Shown here piece by piece: positions 9,875 to 19,492 of a stretch of DNA of 64,000 bases. Made by a program: the position numbers and the translations under genes. Location: contig JBJOMN010000007.1 in NCBI GenBank assembly GCA_046052345.1, positions 186,001 to 250,000 on the forward strand, written 5' to 3'. The stretch's first letter is position 1. The number at the start of each line of letters is the position of its first letter. The notes under the pieces are model-generated. The model searched no databases. It saw nothing but the letters and a program-made list of their open reading frames with translations, and was not told the DNA's origin. The DNA comes from Pollutiaquabacter sp046052345 (GTDB taxonomy: Bacteria; Bacteroidota; Bacteroidia; AKYH767-A; 2013-40CM-41-45).

Positions 9875-9882
9875 TACCTTTG
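9875..9882 (+). promoter_or_regulatory. -7 promoter box upstream of lepA
   Basis: TACCTTTG, followed by CA, exactly fits the TAnnTTTG Bacteroidota consensus. It sits 71 nt before the lepA GTG, giving a leader of ordinary length, in contrast to the abutting boxes seen at other genes here. Confidence 0.55.
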
Positions 9883-9953
9883 CACTCCCTGAAAGGCTGG
9901 ATTTCTGCGTAAAATGCTGATTTCAAGCCTTTTACAAAACGCCTGCGCTTCCG

Positions 9954-11741
9954 GTGAAAAACATCCGAAATTTCTGCATCATCGCCCACATCGACCATGG
10001 TAAATCCACCCTGGCCGACCGGTTATTGGAGTATACCAAAACGATCTCCAAGAAGGACCTGCAGAACCAGGTGCTGGACGATATGGATCTGGAGCGTGAG
10101 CGAGGCATCACCATCAAGAGCCACGCCATCCAGATGGAGTATGTCTACAAGGGGGAGAAGTACACACTCAACCTCATCGATACCCCCGGTCACGTCGATT
10201 TCTCCTATGAAGTGTCGCGTGCCATCGCTGCCTGCGAAGGCGCTTTGCTGATCGTCGACGCTGCACAGGGTATACAGGCTCAGACCATTTCCAACCTGTA
10301 CCTCGCACTGGAGAATAATCTCACCATCGTGCCGGTGATGAACAAGATCGACCTGCCGAGTGCCAATCCGGAAGTCGTAAAGGACCAGATCACCGACCTG
10401 GTGATGTGCGACCGTGATTCCATCATCCCGGCCAGCGCCAAGACCGGTCTGGGCATCGAGGATATCCTTAACGCCATCGTCGAACGGATTCCCGCTCCGA
10501 AGGGAGAGCCGGATGCACCCTTGAAAGCGCTCATTTTCGACTCGGTTTTCAATTCCTTCCGTGGAATCATCGCCTACTTCCGCGTAGTCGACGGAGAGAT
10601 CCGGAAGAATGACAAAGTCAAATTCGTCAATACCGGTCATGAATACATCGCAGACGAAATCGGCATCCTCAAGCTGGACAAGCAGCCCCGGGAGGTGATC
10701 AAGACGGGGGATGTCGGATATATCATTTCAGGTATCAAGCAAGCCTCTGAAGTCAAGGTGGGGGATACCATCACCAACAAGGAGCGTCCGTGTGCTGAAG
10801 CGATCAAAGGTTTCGAGGATGTGAAACCGATGGTCTTCGCCGGGATTTACCCGGTGGATACCGATGAATACGAGGAGTTGCGTAACTCGATGGAGAAGTT
10901 GCAGTTGAACGATGCGTCGCTCGTCTTCCAGCCGGAAGCCTCTGCAGCGCTCGGTTTCGGATTCCGTTGCGGTTTCCTCGGCATGCTTCACATGGAAATC
11001 ATCCAGGAACGCCTGGAGCGCGAATTCAATATGACCGTGATCACCACGGTGCCCAACGTATCCTACACCGCCTACCTGACCGACGGTCAGGTGATGGAGA
11101 TCCATAATCCGAGCGAGATGCCCGATCCGAATCATCTCGACCGGATCGAAGAACCGTACATCCGTGCACAGATCATCACCAAGGCCGAGTTCATCGGTCC
11201 GATCATGACGCTCTGCATCGGCAAGCGCGGCAATATAGTCAATCAGCATTACCTGACTACCGACCGCGTCGAGCTGCAATTCGATATGCCGCTGGCGGAA
11301 ATCGTTTTCGATTTCTACGATAAGCTCAAATCCATTTCGAAGGGGTATGCATCGTTCGATTATCATCCGATCGGCTACCAGCAGTCGGATCTGGTGAAGT
11401 TGGACATCCGCTTGAACACCGAGCCGGTCGACGCGCTTTCCGCTTTGGTCCATCGCAGCCATTCCTATGAGTTCGGAAAGAAGATGTGCGAAAAGCTGAA
11501 GGAGCTCATCACCCGTCAGCAGTTTGAAATCATCATCCAGGCTTCCATCGGTGCAAAGATCATCGCCCGTGAAACGGTAAAAGCGCTCCGGAAAGACGTG
11601 ACCGCGAAATGTTACGGCGGTGACATCTCCCGTAAGCGCAAACTCCTGGAAAAGCAGAAAGAGGGTAAAAAGCGGATGCGTCAGGTCGGCAACGTGGAGA
11701 TTCCTCAGCAGGCCTTCCTCGCCGTGCTTAAGCTCGATTGA
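9954..11741 (+). CDS. lepA: Translation elongation factor 4 (LepA)
   Basis: A ribosome-binding GTPase that back-translocates or rescues stalled ribosomes. The protein of 595 residues starts with GTG and opens with the G1 motif AHIDHGKSTLADRLLEYT. Other GTPase motifs are the switch II DTPGHVDFSYEV and the NKID motif at VMNKIDLPSA. The C-terminal LepA-specific region, including the SIGAKIIARETVKALRKDV block, is complete, as is the final lysine-rich CYGGDISRKRKLLEKQKEGK. Length is normal. A secreted T9SS protein follows 56 nt downstream. Confidence 0.98.
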   Translation: MKNIRNFCIIAHIDHGKSTLADRLLEYTKTISKKDLQNQVLDDMDLERERGITIKSHAIQMEYVYKGEKYTLNLIDTPGHVDFSYEVSRAIAACEGALLIVDAAQGIQAQTISNLYLALENNLTIVPVMNKIDLPSANPEVVKDQITDLVMCDRDSIIPASAKTGLGIEDILNAIVERIPAPKGEPDAPLKALIFDSVFNSFRGIIAYFRVVDGEIRKNDKVKFVNTGHEYIADEIGILKLDKQPREVIKTGDVGYIISGIKQASEVKVGDTITNKERPCAEAIKGFEDVKPMVFAGIYPVDTDEYEELRNSMEKLQLNDASLVFQPEASAALGFGFRCGFLGMLHMEIIQERLEREFNMTVITTVPNVSYTAYLTDGQVMEIHNPSEMPDPNHLDRIEEPYIRAQIITKAEFIGPIMTLCIGKRGNIVNQHYLTTDRVELQFDMPLAEIVFDFYDKLKSISKGYASFDYHPIGYQQSDLVKLDIRLNTEPVDALSALVHRSHSYEFGKKMCEKLKELITRQQFEIIIQASIGAKIIARETVKALRKDVTAKCYGGDISRKRKLLEKQKEGKKRMRQVGNVEIPQQAFLAVLKLD

Positions 11742-11797
11742 TAGCCAACCGTTTTTGCGTTCCCTGCGTCTTTCTCCGCACAACATCCCCGATTCCC

Positions 11798-13225
11798 ATG
11801 AACAAGCTGCTCATTGTTCTCTTCCTGATACCGTTTTTCGCATCCTCCCAGACTACGTTCGAAAGAAATTTCGGCGACAGCCTGTATCAGGATGGCCGTT
11901 GCGCCCTGCGTACGGTCGACGGAGGATTTTTGGTTTCCGGCCGCGGCACCGATAGTACCGGACGGTATGAAATCCTTTTGATGAAGACCGATTCACTGGG
12001 TAATCTGTTGTGGACCAAATCCTGGGGCGGTCCCTCGAGCGACTTCGCGGAGACCGTAAAGCCGACCGCGGACGGCGGTTTTGTCATGGCAGCTACGACC
12101 TACTCCCTCAGCAGTCAGCCCGGGACCAACTCCGATTGGTGGATCTTCCGCTTCGATGCTAACGGGGATACGCTGTGGACCCGAATCGTGAACAATATCG
12201 GGAACGACCGCATGTATGATGCGATCGAGACTTCGGACGGCTCCATCCTGGCCTGCGGTTGGATCAGCTCCGGAGGCTATGCCCGTGGCACGATACGTAA
12301 GTTCTCTGCCACCGGAATCCTGCTCCATACTTTTACGCTTTCTTCAGGCGCCAATTCCTATGCTCAGTCGGTAAAGGAACTTCACAACGGACATTACATG
12401 TTGGTGGGCTCCCGTTTCCAGACGACGTTCGGAGCCGACCTGGTCGAGCTCGACACTGCACTGAATTACGTAAACGACTACTTCTTCGACCTGCCCTCCA
12501 CCGGGGAAATCGGGCAGACACTCGAGCGGCTTCCACAAGGTGGGTATATGTTGTCTGCAAAGACGGGGTATGTCCTTGATCGTTTTGATATCTGGCTGCT
12601 TCGCTTGAACGATGCGTTTGATACGCTCTGGACGCGGACCCTGACCCAGCGGCCCATCAGAATCGATCAATCGGAGGAGCCCTTCGGCTTTACAGCTGTC
12701 GCGGACTCCGGCTACCTGCTTTGCGGGCAGAAGCTTGTAGGAACTTCGCTTCGCGCTATCGTTTATCGTTTGGATACCGCCGGAGTCATCACCTGGACAC
12801 AGCAGTATGGCGGCGCATTAAATGGTAATAATAAGTTCTGGTGGCCGATATCGCTCAGTGACGGCGGATTTTTACTGGCGGGCGAATACGTGGATGCCGT
12901 GACCTTTACTTCCAATGTCTACCTGGTCCGGACAGATGCTTTCGGGCAGCAGGCCGTTCAGACAGCACTTCCGAACGACCCTTCGGTCAGCAGCTTTTTT
13001 TATCCCAATCCCGTAAGCGACCGGTTGTACTGGCGGTTATCCGGACAAGATGCTTCACAAATGCTCCGGCTTGAATTGTTTTCTATGGATGGAAAATCGG
13101 TCCTGAGAAAGGATCACCTCCCGCTGAACGGATCACTGGAGCTGGAAAAATTACCTGCAGGCTTGTACAGTTGTCGAATGAGCTTCGGCAATCAGTCCGT
13201 GGTAAGAAAGCTTATCGTCGAGTAA
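11798..13225 (+). CDS. Secreted beta-propeller-like protein with T9SS type A sorting domain
   Basis: A 475-residue exported protein. MNKLLIVLFLIPFFASSQ is a clear signal peptide, and the upstream in-frame codons from 11738 overlap the end of lepA, so this start is preferred. The body has repeated units with the pattern DGGFLVSGRG, DGGFVMAATT, DGSILACGWIS, QGGYMLSAKT and DGGFLLAGEY, each followed by a W-T strand, as in T9SS cargo with a propeller-like fold. The C-terminal 75 residues (FYPNPVSDRLYW, then PAGLYSCRM and VRKLIVE) form a type A sorting domain. The substrate or partner is unknown. Confidence 0.85.
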   Translation: MNKLLIVLFLIPFFASSQTTFERNFGDSLYQDGRCALRTVDGGFLVSGRGTDSTGRYEILLMKTDSLGNLLWTKSWGGPSSDFAETVKPTADGGFVMAATTYSLSSQPGTNSDWWIFRFDANGDTLWTRIVNNIGNDRMYDAIETSDGSILACGWISSGGYARGTIRKFSATGILLHTFTLSSGANSYAQSVKELHNGHYMLVGSRFQTTFGADLVELDTALNYVNDYFFDLPSTGEIGQTLERLPQGGYMLSAKTGYVLDRFDIWLLRLNDAFDTLWTRTLTQRPIRIDQSEEPFGFTAVADSGYLLCGQKLVGTSLRAIVYRLDTAGVITWTQQYGGALNGNNKFWWPISLSDGGFLLAGEYVDAVTFTSNVYLVRTDAFGQQAVQTALPNDPSVSSFFYPNPVSDRLYWRLSGQDASQMLRLELFSMDGKSVLRKDHLPLNGSLELEKLPAGLYSCRMSFGNQSVVRKLIVE

Positions 13226-13279
13226 TCCGCTGTCGAAGAAGTGTCCTGCAGCGTGGAATAAATCAGTTCCCCAATCGTT

Positions 13280-14737
13280 TCAGCATTCCGGTACACTGAT
13301 CGGCACCGCCGTTGCCAATCCGCCCTCCGCGGTCTCCTTGAACTTGTGGTTCATGTCGAGCGCAGTATGCCACATCGTTTTCACGACATCGTCAAGACTC
13401 ACTTTCGCTTTTGTCGGATCGCTGTTGAGTGCCAGTTGAGCGGCAGTGATAGCCTTTATCGCCCCCATCGTGTTACGTTCGATGCACGGAATCTGCACCA
13501 ATCCCTTGATAGGGTCGCAGGTGAGGCCGAGATGATGCTCCATGGCGATTTCGGCAGCCATCAAGACCTGCCGGGGTGATCCTCCGAGAAGTTCGGTCAG
13601 TGCTCCTGCGGCCATAGCCGATGAAACTCCGATTTCCGCCTGACAACCCCCCATGGCAGCGGAAATGGTCGCACCTTTTTTGAAAATGCTGCCGATCTCG
13701 GAAGCAATAAGCAGGAAGCGAACGATCTCGTCCTCCGAAACGGCCTTATCCGCTGCCCGATGCGGCGGAGTACTGCAGAAAAGGGTATGGTAGAGCAGCA
13801 CTGCCGGAATGACGCCGGCGGCACCGTTGGTCGGTGCCGTTACGACTCTGCCGAACGAGGCATTCTCTTCGTTCACTGCAAGGGCGAAACAGCTTACCCA
13901 GTCGAGCGTGTACTTGAAGTGGTCTCCGCCGCTGCGGATCACATCACACCATTCTTCGAACCCGTGATAATTTTTACCGCCGGTCAGCTTAAGATTCATC
14001 GCCTCGGCCCGCCGCGTAACGCGGAGTCCGCCGGGCAGCTCGCCTTTGGCGTGACAACCCCGGTAGATACACTCCATCATGACCTTCCGGATGCCGAGAA
14101 CACCGGTTCGCAAAGCAACCTCATCCCGCCGGCAAAGTTCGTTTTCAAGAACGATGTCGGAGATCGATTTCCCGTGCCGGTCACAGCTGTCCAGCAGATC
14201 GGACGCGTTATTGATGATATGTCGGAAGGACGGTTTCTCTTCCGCCTGTCGTTGCTCCGATTCCTGTACGACAAATCCACCGCCTACGGAATAATACGTC
14301 GCTTCCGTCGTGCGACCGTCGTGATGCACGGCAGTAGCGGTTAGCGCATTGGGATGAAAAGGAAGACTCTCTGAAAAATTGAATACGATGTCGCATTCGA
14401 CATCGAAGTGAATGGTGTGCCTGCCGCCGAGTGCCAATTCCCGCTTGCTACGGATCGCTTCGATAGAGGGGGTGATCGCGTTCACATCGAAAGTGACAGG
14501 ATCATATCCGCAGAGTCCCAGTTGCAAGGCTATATCGGTGCCGTGTCCCCGACCGGTTTTCGCGAGCGAACCGTACAGGTCAATCCGCACCGAACGGACA
14601 TCAAAGATTCCGCCGGAATTCTCGAGCAGCTCCAGGAACAGGTGGGCCGCTTTCCATGGACCCAGCGTGTGGGAGCTGGATGGGCCTACCCCGATTTTGA
14701 ACATGTCGAATACGGATATCTGTTCCTGTTCGGTCAT
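13280..14737 (-). CDS. sdaA: L-serine ammonia-lyase, iron-sulfur type, single chain
   Basis: It deaminates L-serine to pyruvate using a [4Fe-4S] cluster. The 485-residue chain contains the beta domain (KIGVGPSSSHTLGPWKAA near residue 14) followed by the alpha domain with the cluster-cysteine contexts GGCQAEIG, TCDPIKG and IPCIERN. It therefore has the fused, SdaA/SdaB-like single-chain form. The start MTEQEQISVFDMFKIG is supported by a TAATTTTG box only 4 nt upstream on the minus strand. It is a single-gene unit, convergent with the secreted protein gene before it and divergent from the PorP/SprF gene. Confidence 0.95.
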   Translation of the reverse strand: MTEQEQISVFDMFKIGVGPSSSHTLGPWKAAHLFLELLENSGGIFDVRSVRIDLYGSLAKTGRGHGTDIALQLGLCGYDPVTFDVNAITPSIEAIRSKRELALGGRHTIHFDVECDIVFNFSESLPFHPNALTATAVHHDGRTTEATYYSVGGGFVVQESEQRQAEEKPSFRHIINNASDLLDSCDRHGKSISDIVLENELCRRDEVALRTGVLGIRKVMMECIYRGCHAKGELPGGLRVTRRAEAMNLKLTGGKNYHGFEEWCDVIRSGGDHFKYTLDWVSCFALAVNEENASFGRVVTAPTNGAAGVIPAVLLYHTLFCSTPPHRAADKAVSEDEIVRFLLIASEIGSIFKKGATISAAMGGCQAEIGVSSAMAAGALTELLGGSPRQVLMAAEIAMEHHLGLTCDPIKGLVQIPCIERNTMGAIKAITAAQLALNSDPTKAKVSLDDVVKTMWHTALDMNHKFKETAEGGLATAVPISVPEC

Positions 14738-14741
14738 GTGC

Positions 14742-14749
14742 CAAAATTA
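14742..14749 (-). promoter_or_regulatory. -7 promoter box of sdaA
   Basis: On the minus strand this reads TAATTTTG, an exact TAnnTTTG match. Only GCAC separates it from the sdaA ATG, which predicts a leaderless message. A -33 element is not obvious. Confidence 0.5.
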
Positions 14750-14904
14750 CGCAGTAAACCCGAATATCCCTTGATTTAAGGGCGCTGCACACGGATATTC
14801 TGTTGACGGATCTGCCGGGGTTGAGTTCCGTTTGATTTCATCGATAACGGACATTTTCTTAGGTTAGCAGGGTTGTAACAAACTGACCGCATCGGTGTCT
14901 GCCT

Positions 14905-15939
14905 ATGAAAAGACCGGAATTGCTTCTCTTGTTCTGTTTTCTTCTGCTTCTTTCGCAAAGGAGCGTATCTCAGGATATACATTTCACCCAGTTCCGCAAT
15001 ACGCCGTTGTTGCTGAATCCGGCCCTTGCTGGTTCGAATGAAAAGGGAAGTTTCATACTCAACTATCGCGACCAATGGAAGAGTATCGGTACGCCTTACA
15101 AGACCTTTAATGCTTCAGCGGACATGATCATTACTCGGGATGTCCGGAAAAACGGCTACTTCGCTGCCGGACTGGATGTGTTCAGTGATAATGCCGGGGA
15201 GTCCGAGCTCAGGCATTTCCAGTCAGCTGCTTCGTTGTCCTACCATGTGAAAACCTCGGAACACAGCAGGTTAGGAGCCGGGTTCAATATCGGTTATGCA
15301 CAGCGCGCCATCAATTATTCCAACCTTACCTGGGGCAGCCAGTTCGACGGCTACTTCTACGATTCCTCGTTGCCTTCCGGCCAGCCTTCCGGGAAGGACA
15401 AGATCGGATTTTTCGACCTGGGTGCCGGCATCGTTTGGAGCTACTCCCGGGGTGAGCGGTACATGACAGGCAACGACCAGCGAAACCTGACGTTAGGAGC
15501 AGCCGTTTTCCACCTGAACCGTCCCGATTATTCTTTTAATACTACCGGTGAACGTCTTGAATCACGAGTTGTGCTCTACGGTGACGGGCTCATCGGGATC
15601 CCTAACTCGGGACTTTCCCTGGTACCTGGTTTCCAATTCCATACTCAAGGAAAAGCAAAAGAATTGACCTTCGGAATGTCCTTGCGGTATCTTTTGGAGG
15701 AGTCTTCGAATTACACAGGCTTTCAAAAAGGGAAAGCGTTTTCCGTGGGGCTTTATCACCGAACCGGAGACGCTTTCTTAGCCCTCGTTGATTTGGAATT
15801 GGGATCGTATGCGATCGGAGTCGGTTATGATATGACCAGTTCTTCTTTGAAGTCGGCGAACAGCGGAAGGGGAGGACTGGAAGTCTCCCTGCGCTGGCTC
15901 TTTCAAAATCCGCTTCGGAAGTCCCGTCTTCGTTCCTGA
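14905..15939 (+). CDS. PorP/SprF family T9SS-associated outer-membrane protein
   Basis: A 344-residue beta-barrel protein with signal peptide (residues 1-23) and the family opening DIHFTQFRNTPLLLNPALAG, then NYRDQWKSIGTPYKTFNAS. PorP/SprF proteins help secrete or anchor specific T9SS cargo; in Flavobacterium johnsoniae SprF is needed for surface display of SprB. This gene directly precedes a SprB-repeat adhesin gene on the same strand with 34 bp between them, so a secretion pair is likely. The barrel ends in a hydrophobic strand (LEVSLRWLFQNPL). Confidence 0.93.
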   Translation: MKRPELLLLFCFLLLLSQRSVSQDIHFTQFRNTPLLLNPALAGSNEKGSFILNYRDQWKSIGTPYKTFNASADMIITRDVRKNGYFAAGLDVFSDNAGESELRHFQSAASLSYHVKTSEHSRLGAGFNIGYAQRAINYSNLTWGSQFDGYFYDSSLPSGQPSGKDKIGFFDLGAGIVWSYSRGERYMTGNDQRNLTLGAAVFHLNRPDYSFNTTGERLESRVVLYGDGLIGIPNSGLSLVPGFQFHTQGKAKELTFGMSLRYLLEESSNYTGFQKGKAFSVGLYHRTGDAFLALVDLELGSYAIGVGYDMTSSSLKSANSGRGGLEVSLRWLFQNPLRKSRLRS

Positions 15940-15973
15940 TGCCTTAAACTAGTGATATCTGAAACATTATCCT

Positions 15974-18900
15974 ATGACCAGATACTTTCTGCTCCTGCTC
16001 TTCTGTTTCATCGCCATGACAGCCCTTGGCGGTTCGTGGACCGTAGAGCCCGGCTATGCGAGAGCCTTCGTTGAAAACAAAGGACAGTTCAACGGAAGAA
16101 ACGGTTTGCCGGCCGAGGACATCCTTTTTGCCATGGATAACGGACCGTTCCAGGTCTATTTTACAAAAGAGGGTGTCACGTACCGCTTTGATGAGAAGGA
16201 GAGGAAAAGTCGCGACAGCAATTCGATAGATCGTGAACGCGAAGCCGAAGAAGAGAAGGGTTCCGTGGGAATGCGTTCGGAGTTCATTCACATGCATTGG
16301 ATGAATTGTAGTCCTTCCGTGCAGGTGGTAGCTGAGGAGCGCTTGCCCGACCATTTCAGTTACGGAATGGGTGGCAACAACATCAACTATAACCATGTGT
16401 CCGGTTTCAAGCGCATCATCTACAAGGGTATTTATCCCGGGATTGATGCCGTTTACGAATTCCATCCGACAGTCGGTTTCAAATACTCGTACCGTCTGAG
16501 TCCCGGCGCCGACGCCGATGTCATCCGAATGGAATATTCAGGGAATCTCGCGATGTCGATGAAAAGCAGCGGTGATATCGTCTTCAAAACCCGGTTCGGA
16601 CCGGTGGTGGATCATGCACCGTCTGCTTTTTATGAAGGAAGCTCCGGAAGCGATATAGCAAGTTCTTTCCTCAGGAAGGGCAACACCGTTTCTTTCGATA
16701 TCGGAGGCTACGATATTTCACGCGCCATAGTCATAGATCCGTGGGTCACTTTCCCGCCTTCTCCGAATTCAAATAAAGTGTGGGAGACAGAGACAGACGC
16801 AGCGGGCAATGTCTATGCATATTGCGGTGATATGCCCGTCACTTTGCGAAAGTATTCTCCTGCCGGTGTACTCCAGTGGACGTATCTTTCTTCCTGGGAT
16901 TCCAGCGGGTTCTGGATCGGCGGCATGATTACGCATCCGAACGGTGAAACCTATATGTGTTCCGGTTCCAACGGTGAATTGCGGAAGATAGATGCCAACG
17001 GCGGACAGGTCTGGTACAACAATCCGAACGCACTCTTCAACACGTATGAGTACTGGAGTCTGGCCTTCAATTGTGACCTGACGAAGCTGGTGGTGGGAGG
17101 TTCTCAGTCGGTTTTCGGTCTGCCTCCGGCCATCAAGGGGGTTATCATGAGGATCAATACGGCCAACGGCGCAATGACTTCGCCGACGGTGGTCGGCAAC
17201 GGTTCCACCGTCGCTATCCCTCCTAATGTGCAGGAAGTAAGCTCCGTCTGCCAGGCCCCCAACGGCAATTTCTATTTCCTTACCCTCGATTCCGTAGGTG
17301 CCATCAAAGATGACCTGAGCGCCGTCGTCTTCAAAGCTTCGACGGGATATCATTTCGACTACTACATTCCCGGTTATGGTTTCGGAACCAAGCAGCCGAT
17401 CAGTGCCATAAGGGCGGCAGGCAGCTGCTTCTATACACAGAACGGGAACACCCTCGATAAGCGAGACCTGCTTACAGGGGCTATTCTTGCCAGCGCATCC
17501 ATCCCCGGTGGCATTTCAACGACATCTTTCTTCGGAACAAAGCTCAACGGGAACGGCGGTCTGGATATTGACGCCTGCGGCAACGTCTATGTCGGTTCCG
17601 GTAACGGTGTATACAAGTTCGATGCTGCACTTAATCTCCTCTCGTCAGCGACTACCCCCGGCGAGGTCTATGATGTCGATGTTTCGGCCAACGGGGAAGT
17701 TGCTGCGGCCGGCCGCAACTTCCTGGCGACATTCGCCATGGGCGCCTGTGCGCAGCAGTCCTTCGTATGTGGCAATGTCCTGGACGTTACCGCTACGGCC
17801 ACAAGCACCGGCTGTACTGCACCGTGCAGCGGTACGGCAGCAGCAAGTCCGACAGGAGGAACGCCCCCCTACAGCTATCTCTGGAGCAACGGTGCAACTA
17901 ATCAGCAGGTGATCGGTTTATGCGCCGGCATCTATACCGTGCTTGTAACGGATGCGACGGGACAGCTGGATTCTGCAACGGTATCGGTTTCCGCTCCATC
18001 CGCCGTGAATCTGACCGTTGCCTCTACACCCGCCTCCTGCACGCTATCCGACGGCACGGCCACTGTCACCGTAACCGGAGGAACCCCTCCATATGCTTAT
18101 TCCTGGAGCTCTTCGGGAAATTCGTCTGCGACAGTCACAGGATTGGCGCCCGGAAGCTATTCGGTTTCTGTTACGGATGCGGCCGGCTGTACGGCGACAC
18201 AGTCCTTCGTCATCGGCTCCCCGTCAACGATCAATCTTACGGTTGCCACCACTCCGGGCCATTGCGGACTTCCGGACGGCACTGCAGGGGCCGCGGTAAC
18301 CGGAGGAACACCTCCATACAGTTTTACTTGGGCGCCATCGGGAAGTTCGGCCGCGTCGGTTAGCGGATTGTCTGCGGGAAACTACTCTGTGCTGGTGACC
18401 GATGCATCCGGTTGTACTGTAGCACAGACATTTGTAATTACCGATACGGCCGGTTTTACGGCAGCCGGCCTGTCCATACCCGTCTGCGGAACAAATAACG
18501 GAGTGGCCGGAGTTACAGTGACGGGTGCGACTCCGCCTGTAACCTATTCATGGTCGCCCGGAGGCGCTACCGCGTCCATCTTGTCCGGCTTGTCAAGCGG
18601 AATCTATACCTGTGTGATTACGGACGCCACGGGCTGTTCCGGCAGCGTGTCCGTGAATGTAATTGCGTATCCAGATGTGATAGCGGATGCAGGACCTGAC
18701 GTGACCATTGTGCCCGGCGACAGTATCCGCCTTGACGCAAGCGGAGGAGTCGACTATCAGTGGGTTTCCGGTACGCCTCTTTCATGTACCCAATGCAACG
18801 ATCCGGTGGCGGCGCCGTCGGCAACTACTTCCTATTGCGTGCGCGTTACGGACAGTAACGGCTGCAGTGCCACGGATTGTGTGACGGTGACCGTCAACAC

Positions 18901-19186
18901 CGAGTGCGGGGAGATCTTCGTTCCGAATGCTTTTTCACCGGACGGCGCGGACAATCCTGAGAACGAGAAGGAGTGTGTGTACGGACGTTGTATTGTTTCC
19001 TTGGAATTCTCCATTTATGACCGATGGGGAGAGAAGGTCTTTCAAACCACCGATAAGGAAATATGCTGGGACGGAACATACAAAGGGCAGAAGATGAACT
19101 CGGGCGTGTTCGTCTACACCTTAAAAGCCATACTTTTAGACGGCACGGAAGTGACGAAGACAGGGGATATCACCTTGATCCGATGA
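15974..19186 (+). CDS. SprB-repeat adhesin with DUF7948-like N-terminus and CHU_C sorting domain
   Basis: A 1070-residue exported protein with signal peptide MTRYFLLLLFCFIAMTALGG. Residues about 25-260 match the DUF7948-type domain (AFVENKGQFNG, FTKEGVTYRF, YKGIYPGIDAVYEF). Residues about 260-600 look like a propeller. Residues about 612-895 are four SprB-type repeats (TGGTPPYSYLWS, GLxxGxYxVxVTDAxGC). A PKD-like module and the CHU_C domain (FVPNAFSPDG, YDRWGEKVF, from about residue 976) follow. This is the architecture of mobile gliding adhesins, here much smaller than SprB of F. johnsoniae. It probably depends on the PorP/SprF protein encoded just upstream. The ligand is unknown. Confidence 0.9.
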   Translation: MTRYFLLLLFCFIAMTALGGSWTVEPGYARAFVENKGQFNGRNGLPAEDILFAMDNGPFQVYFTKEGVTYRFDEKERKSRDSNSIDREREAEEEKGSVGMRSEFIHMHWMNCSPSVQVVAEERLPDHFSYGMGGNNINYNHVSGFKRIIYKGIYPGIDAVYEFHPTVGFKYSYRLSPGADADVIRMEYSGNLAMSMKSSGDIVFKTRFGPVVDHAPSAFYEGSSGSDIASSFLRKGNTVSFDIGGYDISRAIVIDPWVTFPPSPNSNKVWETETDAAGNVYAYCGDMPVTLRKYSPAGVLQWTYLSSWDSSGFWIGGMITHPNGETYMCSGSNGELRKIDANGGQVWYNNPNALFNTYEYWSLAFNCDLTKLVVGGSQSVFGLPPAIKGVIMRINTANGAMTSPTVVGNGSTVAIPPNVQEVSSVCQAPNGNFYFLTLDSVGAIKDDLSAVVFKASTGYHFDYYIPGYGFGTKQPISAIRAAGSCFYTQNGNTLDKRDLLTGAILASASIPGGISTTSFFGTKLNGNGGLDIDACGNVYVGSGNGVYKFDAALNLLSSATTPGEVYDVDVSANGEVAAAGRNFLATFAMGACAQQSFVCGNVLDVTATATSTGCTAPCSGTAAASPTGGTPPYSYLWSNGATNQQVIGLCAGIYTVLVTDATGQLDSATVSVSAPSAVNLTVASTPASCTLSDGTATVTVTGGTPPYAYSWSSSGNSSATVTGLAPGSYSVSVTDAAGCTATQSFVIGSPSTINLTVATTPGHCGLPDGTAGAAVTGGTPPYSFTWAPSGSSAASVSGLSAGNYSVLVTDASGCTVAQTFVITDTAGFTAAGLSIPVCGTNNGVAGVTVTGATPPVTYSWSPGGATASILSGLSSGIYTCVITDATGCSGSVSVNVIAYPDVIADAGPDVTIVPGDSIRLDASGGVDYQWVSGTPLSCTQCNDPVAAPSATTSYCVRVTDSNGCSATDCVTVTVNTECGEIFVPNAFSPDGADNPENEKECVYGRCIVSLEFSIYDRWGEKVFQTTDKEICWDGTYKGQKMNSGVFVYTLKAILLDGTEVTKTGDITLIR
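17811..18660 (+). repeat. Four tandem SprB-type repeats within the adhesin gene
   Basis: Coding repeat of about 74 codons (roughly 220 nt), starting near 17811, 18032, 18258 and 18480. Each unit has a cysteine start, a GGTPPY or GATPPV core, a W-S strand, a GL-x-x-G turn and a C-terminal VTDAxGC strand. The fourth unit is the most diverged (ATPPVTYSW). Confidence 0.85.
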
Positions 19187-19206
19187 AGTTCTAATCACCC
19201 CCATAT

Positions 19207-19455
19207 ATGAAAAGCGATAAACATTCCAAAGACGAGTTAAAAGCGATGCACGAGGACTCCTCCCGTTGGCGCTGGGGAATTTTTTATTCTAACCCCGAAG
19301 ATCCAAGAATATGGGTCCCCAAAAAAACACCGGTAATGGGCTATACGCTGAATTTCGCTCACCGCGGTGCCTGGTGGTGGCTGATCGGTCTGATGTCCTT
19401 GCCGATCGGTAGTCTGGCAGTAGCCTTCATCGGCTCACTCTGCTCCGGTAAGTGA
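19207..19455 (+). CDS. DUF5808 domain small membrane protein
   Basis: An 82-residue protein. A charged N-terminus is followed by WRWGIFYSNPEDPRIWVPKK and GYTLNFAHRGAWWW, which is the DUF5808 pattern (W-G-x-x-Y-x-N-x-x-D-x-R-x-x-V-x-K). One C-terminal hydrophobic segment (WLIGLMSLPIGSLAVAFIG) is probably a membrane helix. Function unknown. It lies 20 nt after the adhesin gene and converges on the aldolase gene. The match to DUF5808 is from memory of the motif pattern, so the family call is less certain than the gene call. Confidence 0.75.
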   Translation: MKSDKHSKDELKAMHEDSSRWRWGIFYSNPEDPRIWVPKKTPVMGYTLNFAHRGAWWWLIGLMSLPIGSLAVAFIGSLCSGK

Positions 19456-19492
19456 ATCTGAAATGTTCGTCAGCAATTCCTGATTCCGCCGT

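Noticed and set aside
17811..18660. Regular repeats of about 220 nt, considered as a CRISPR or satellite array
   Set aside because: They keep a continuous reading frame and encode SprB-type protein domains; units vary at the DNA level.
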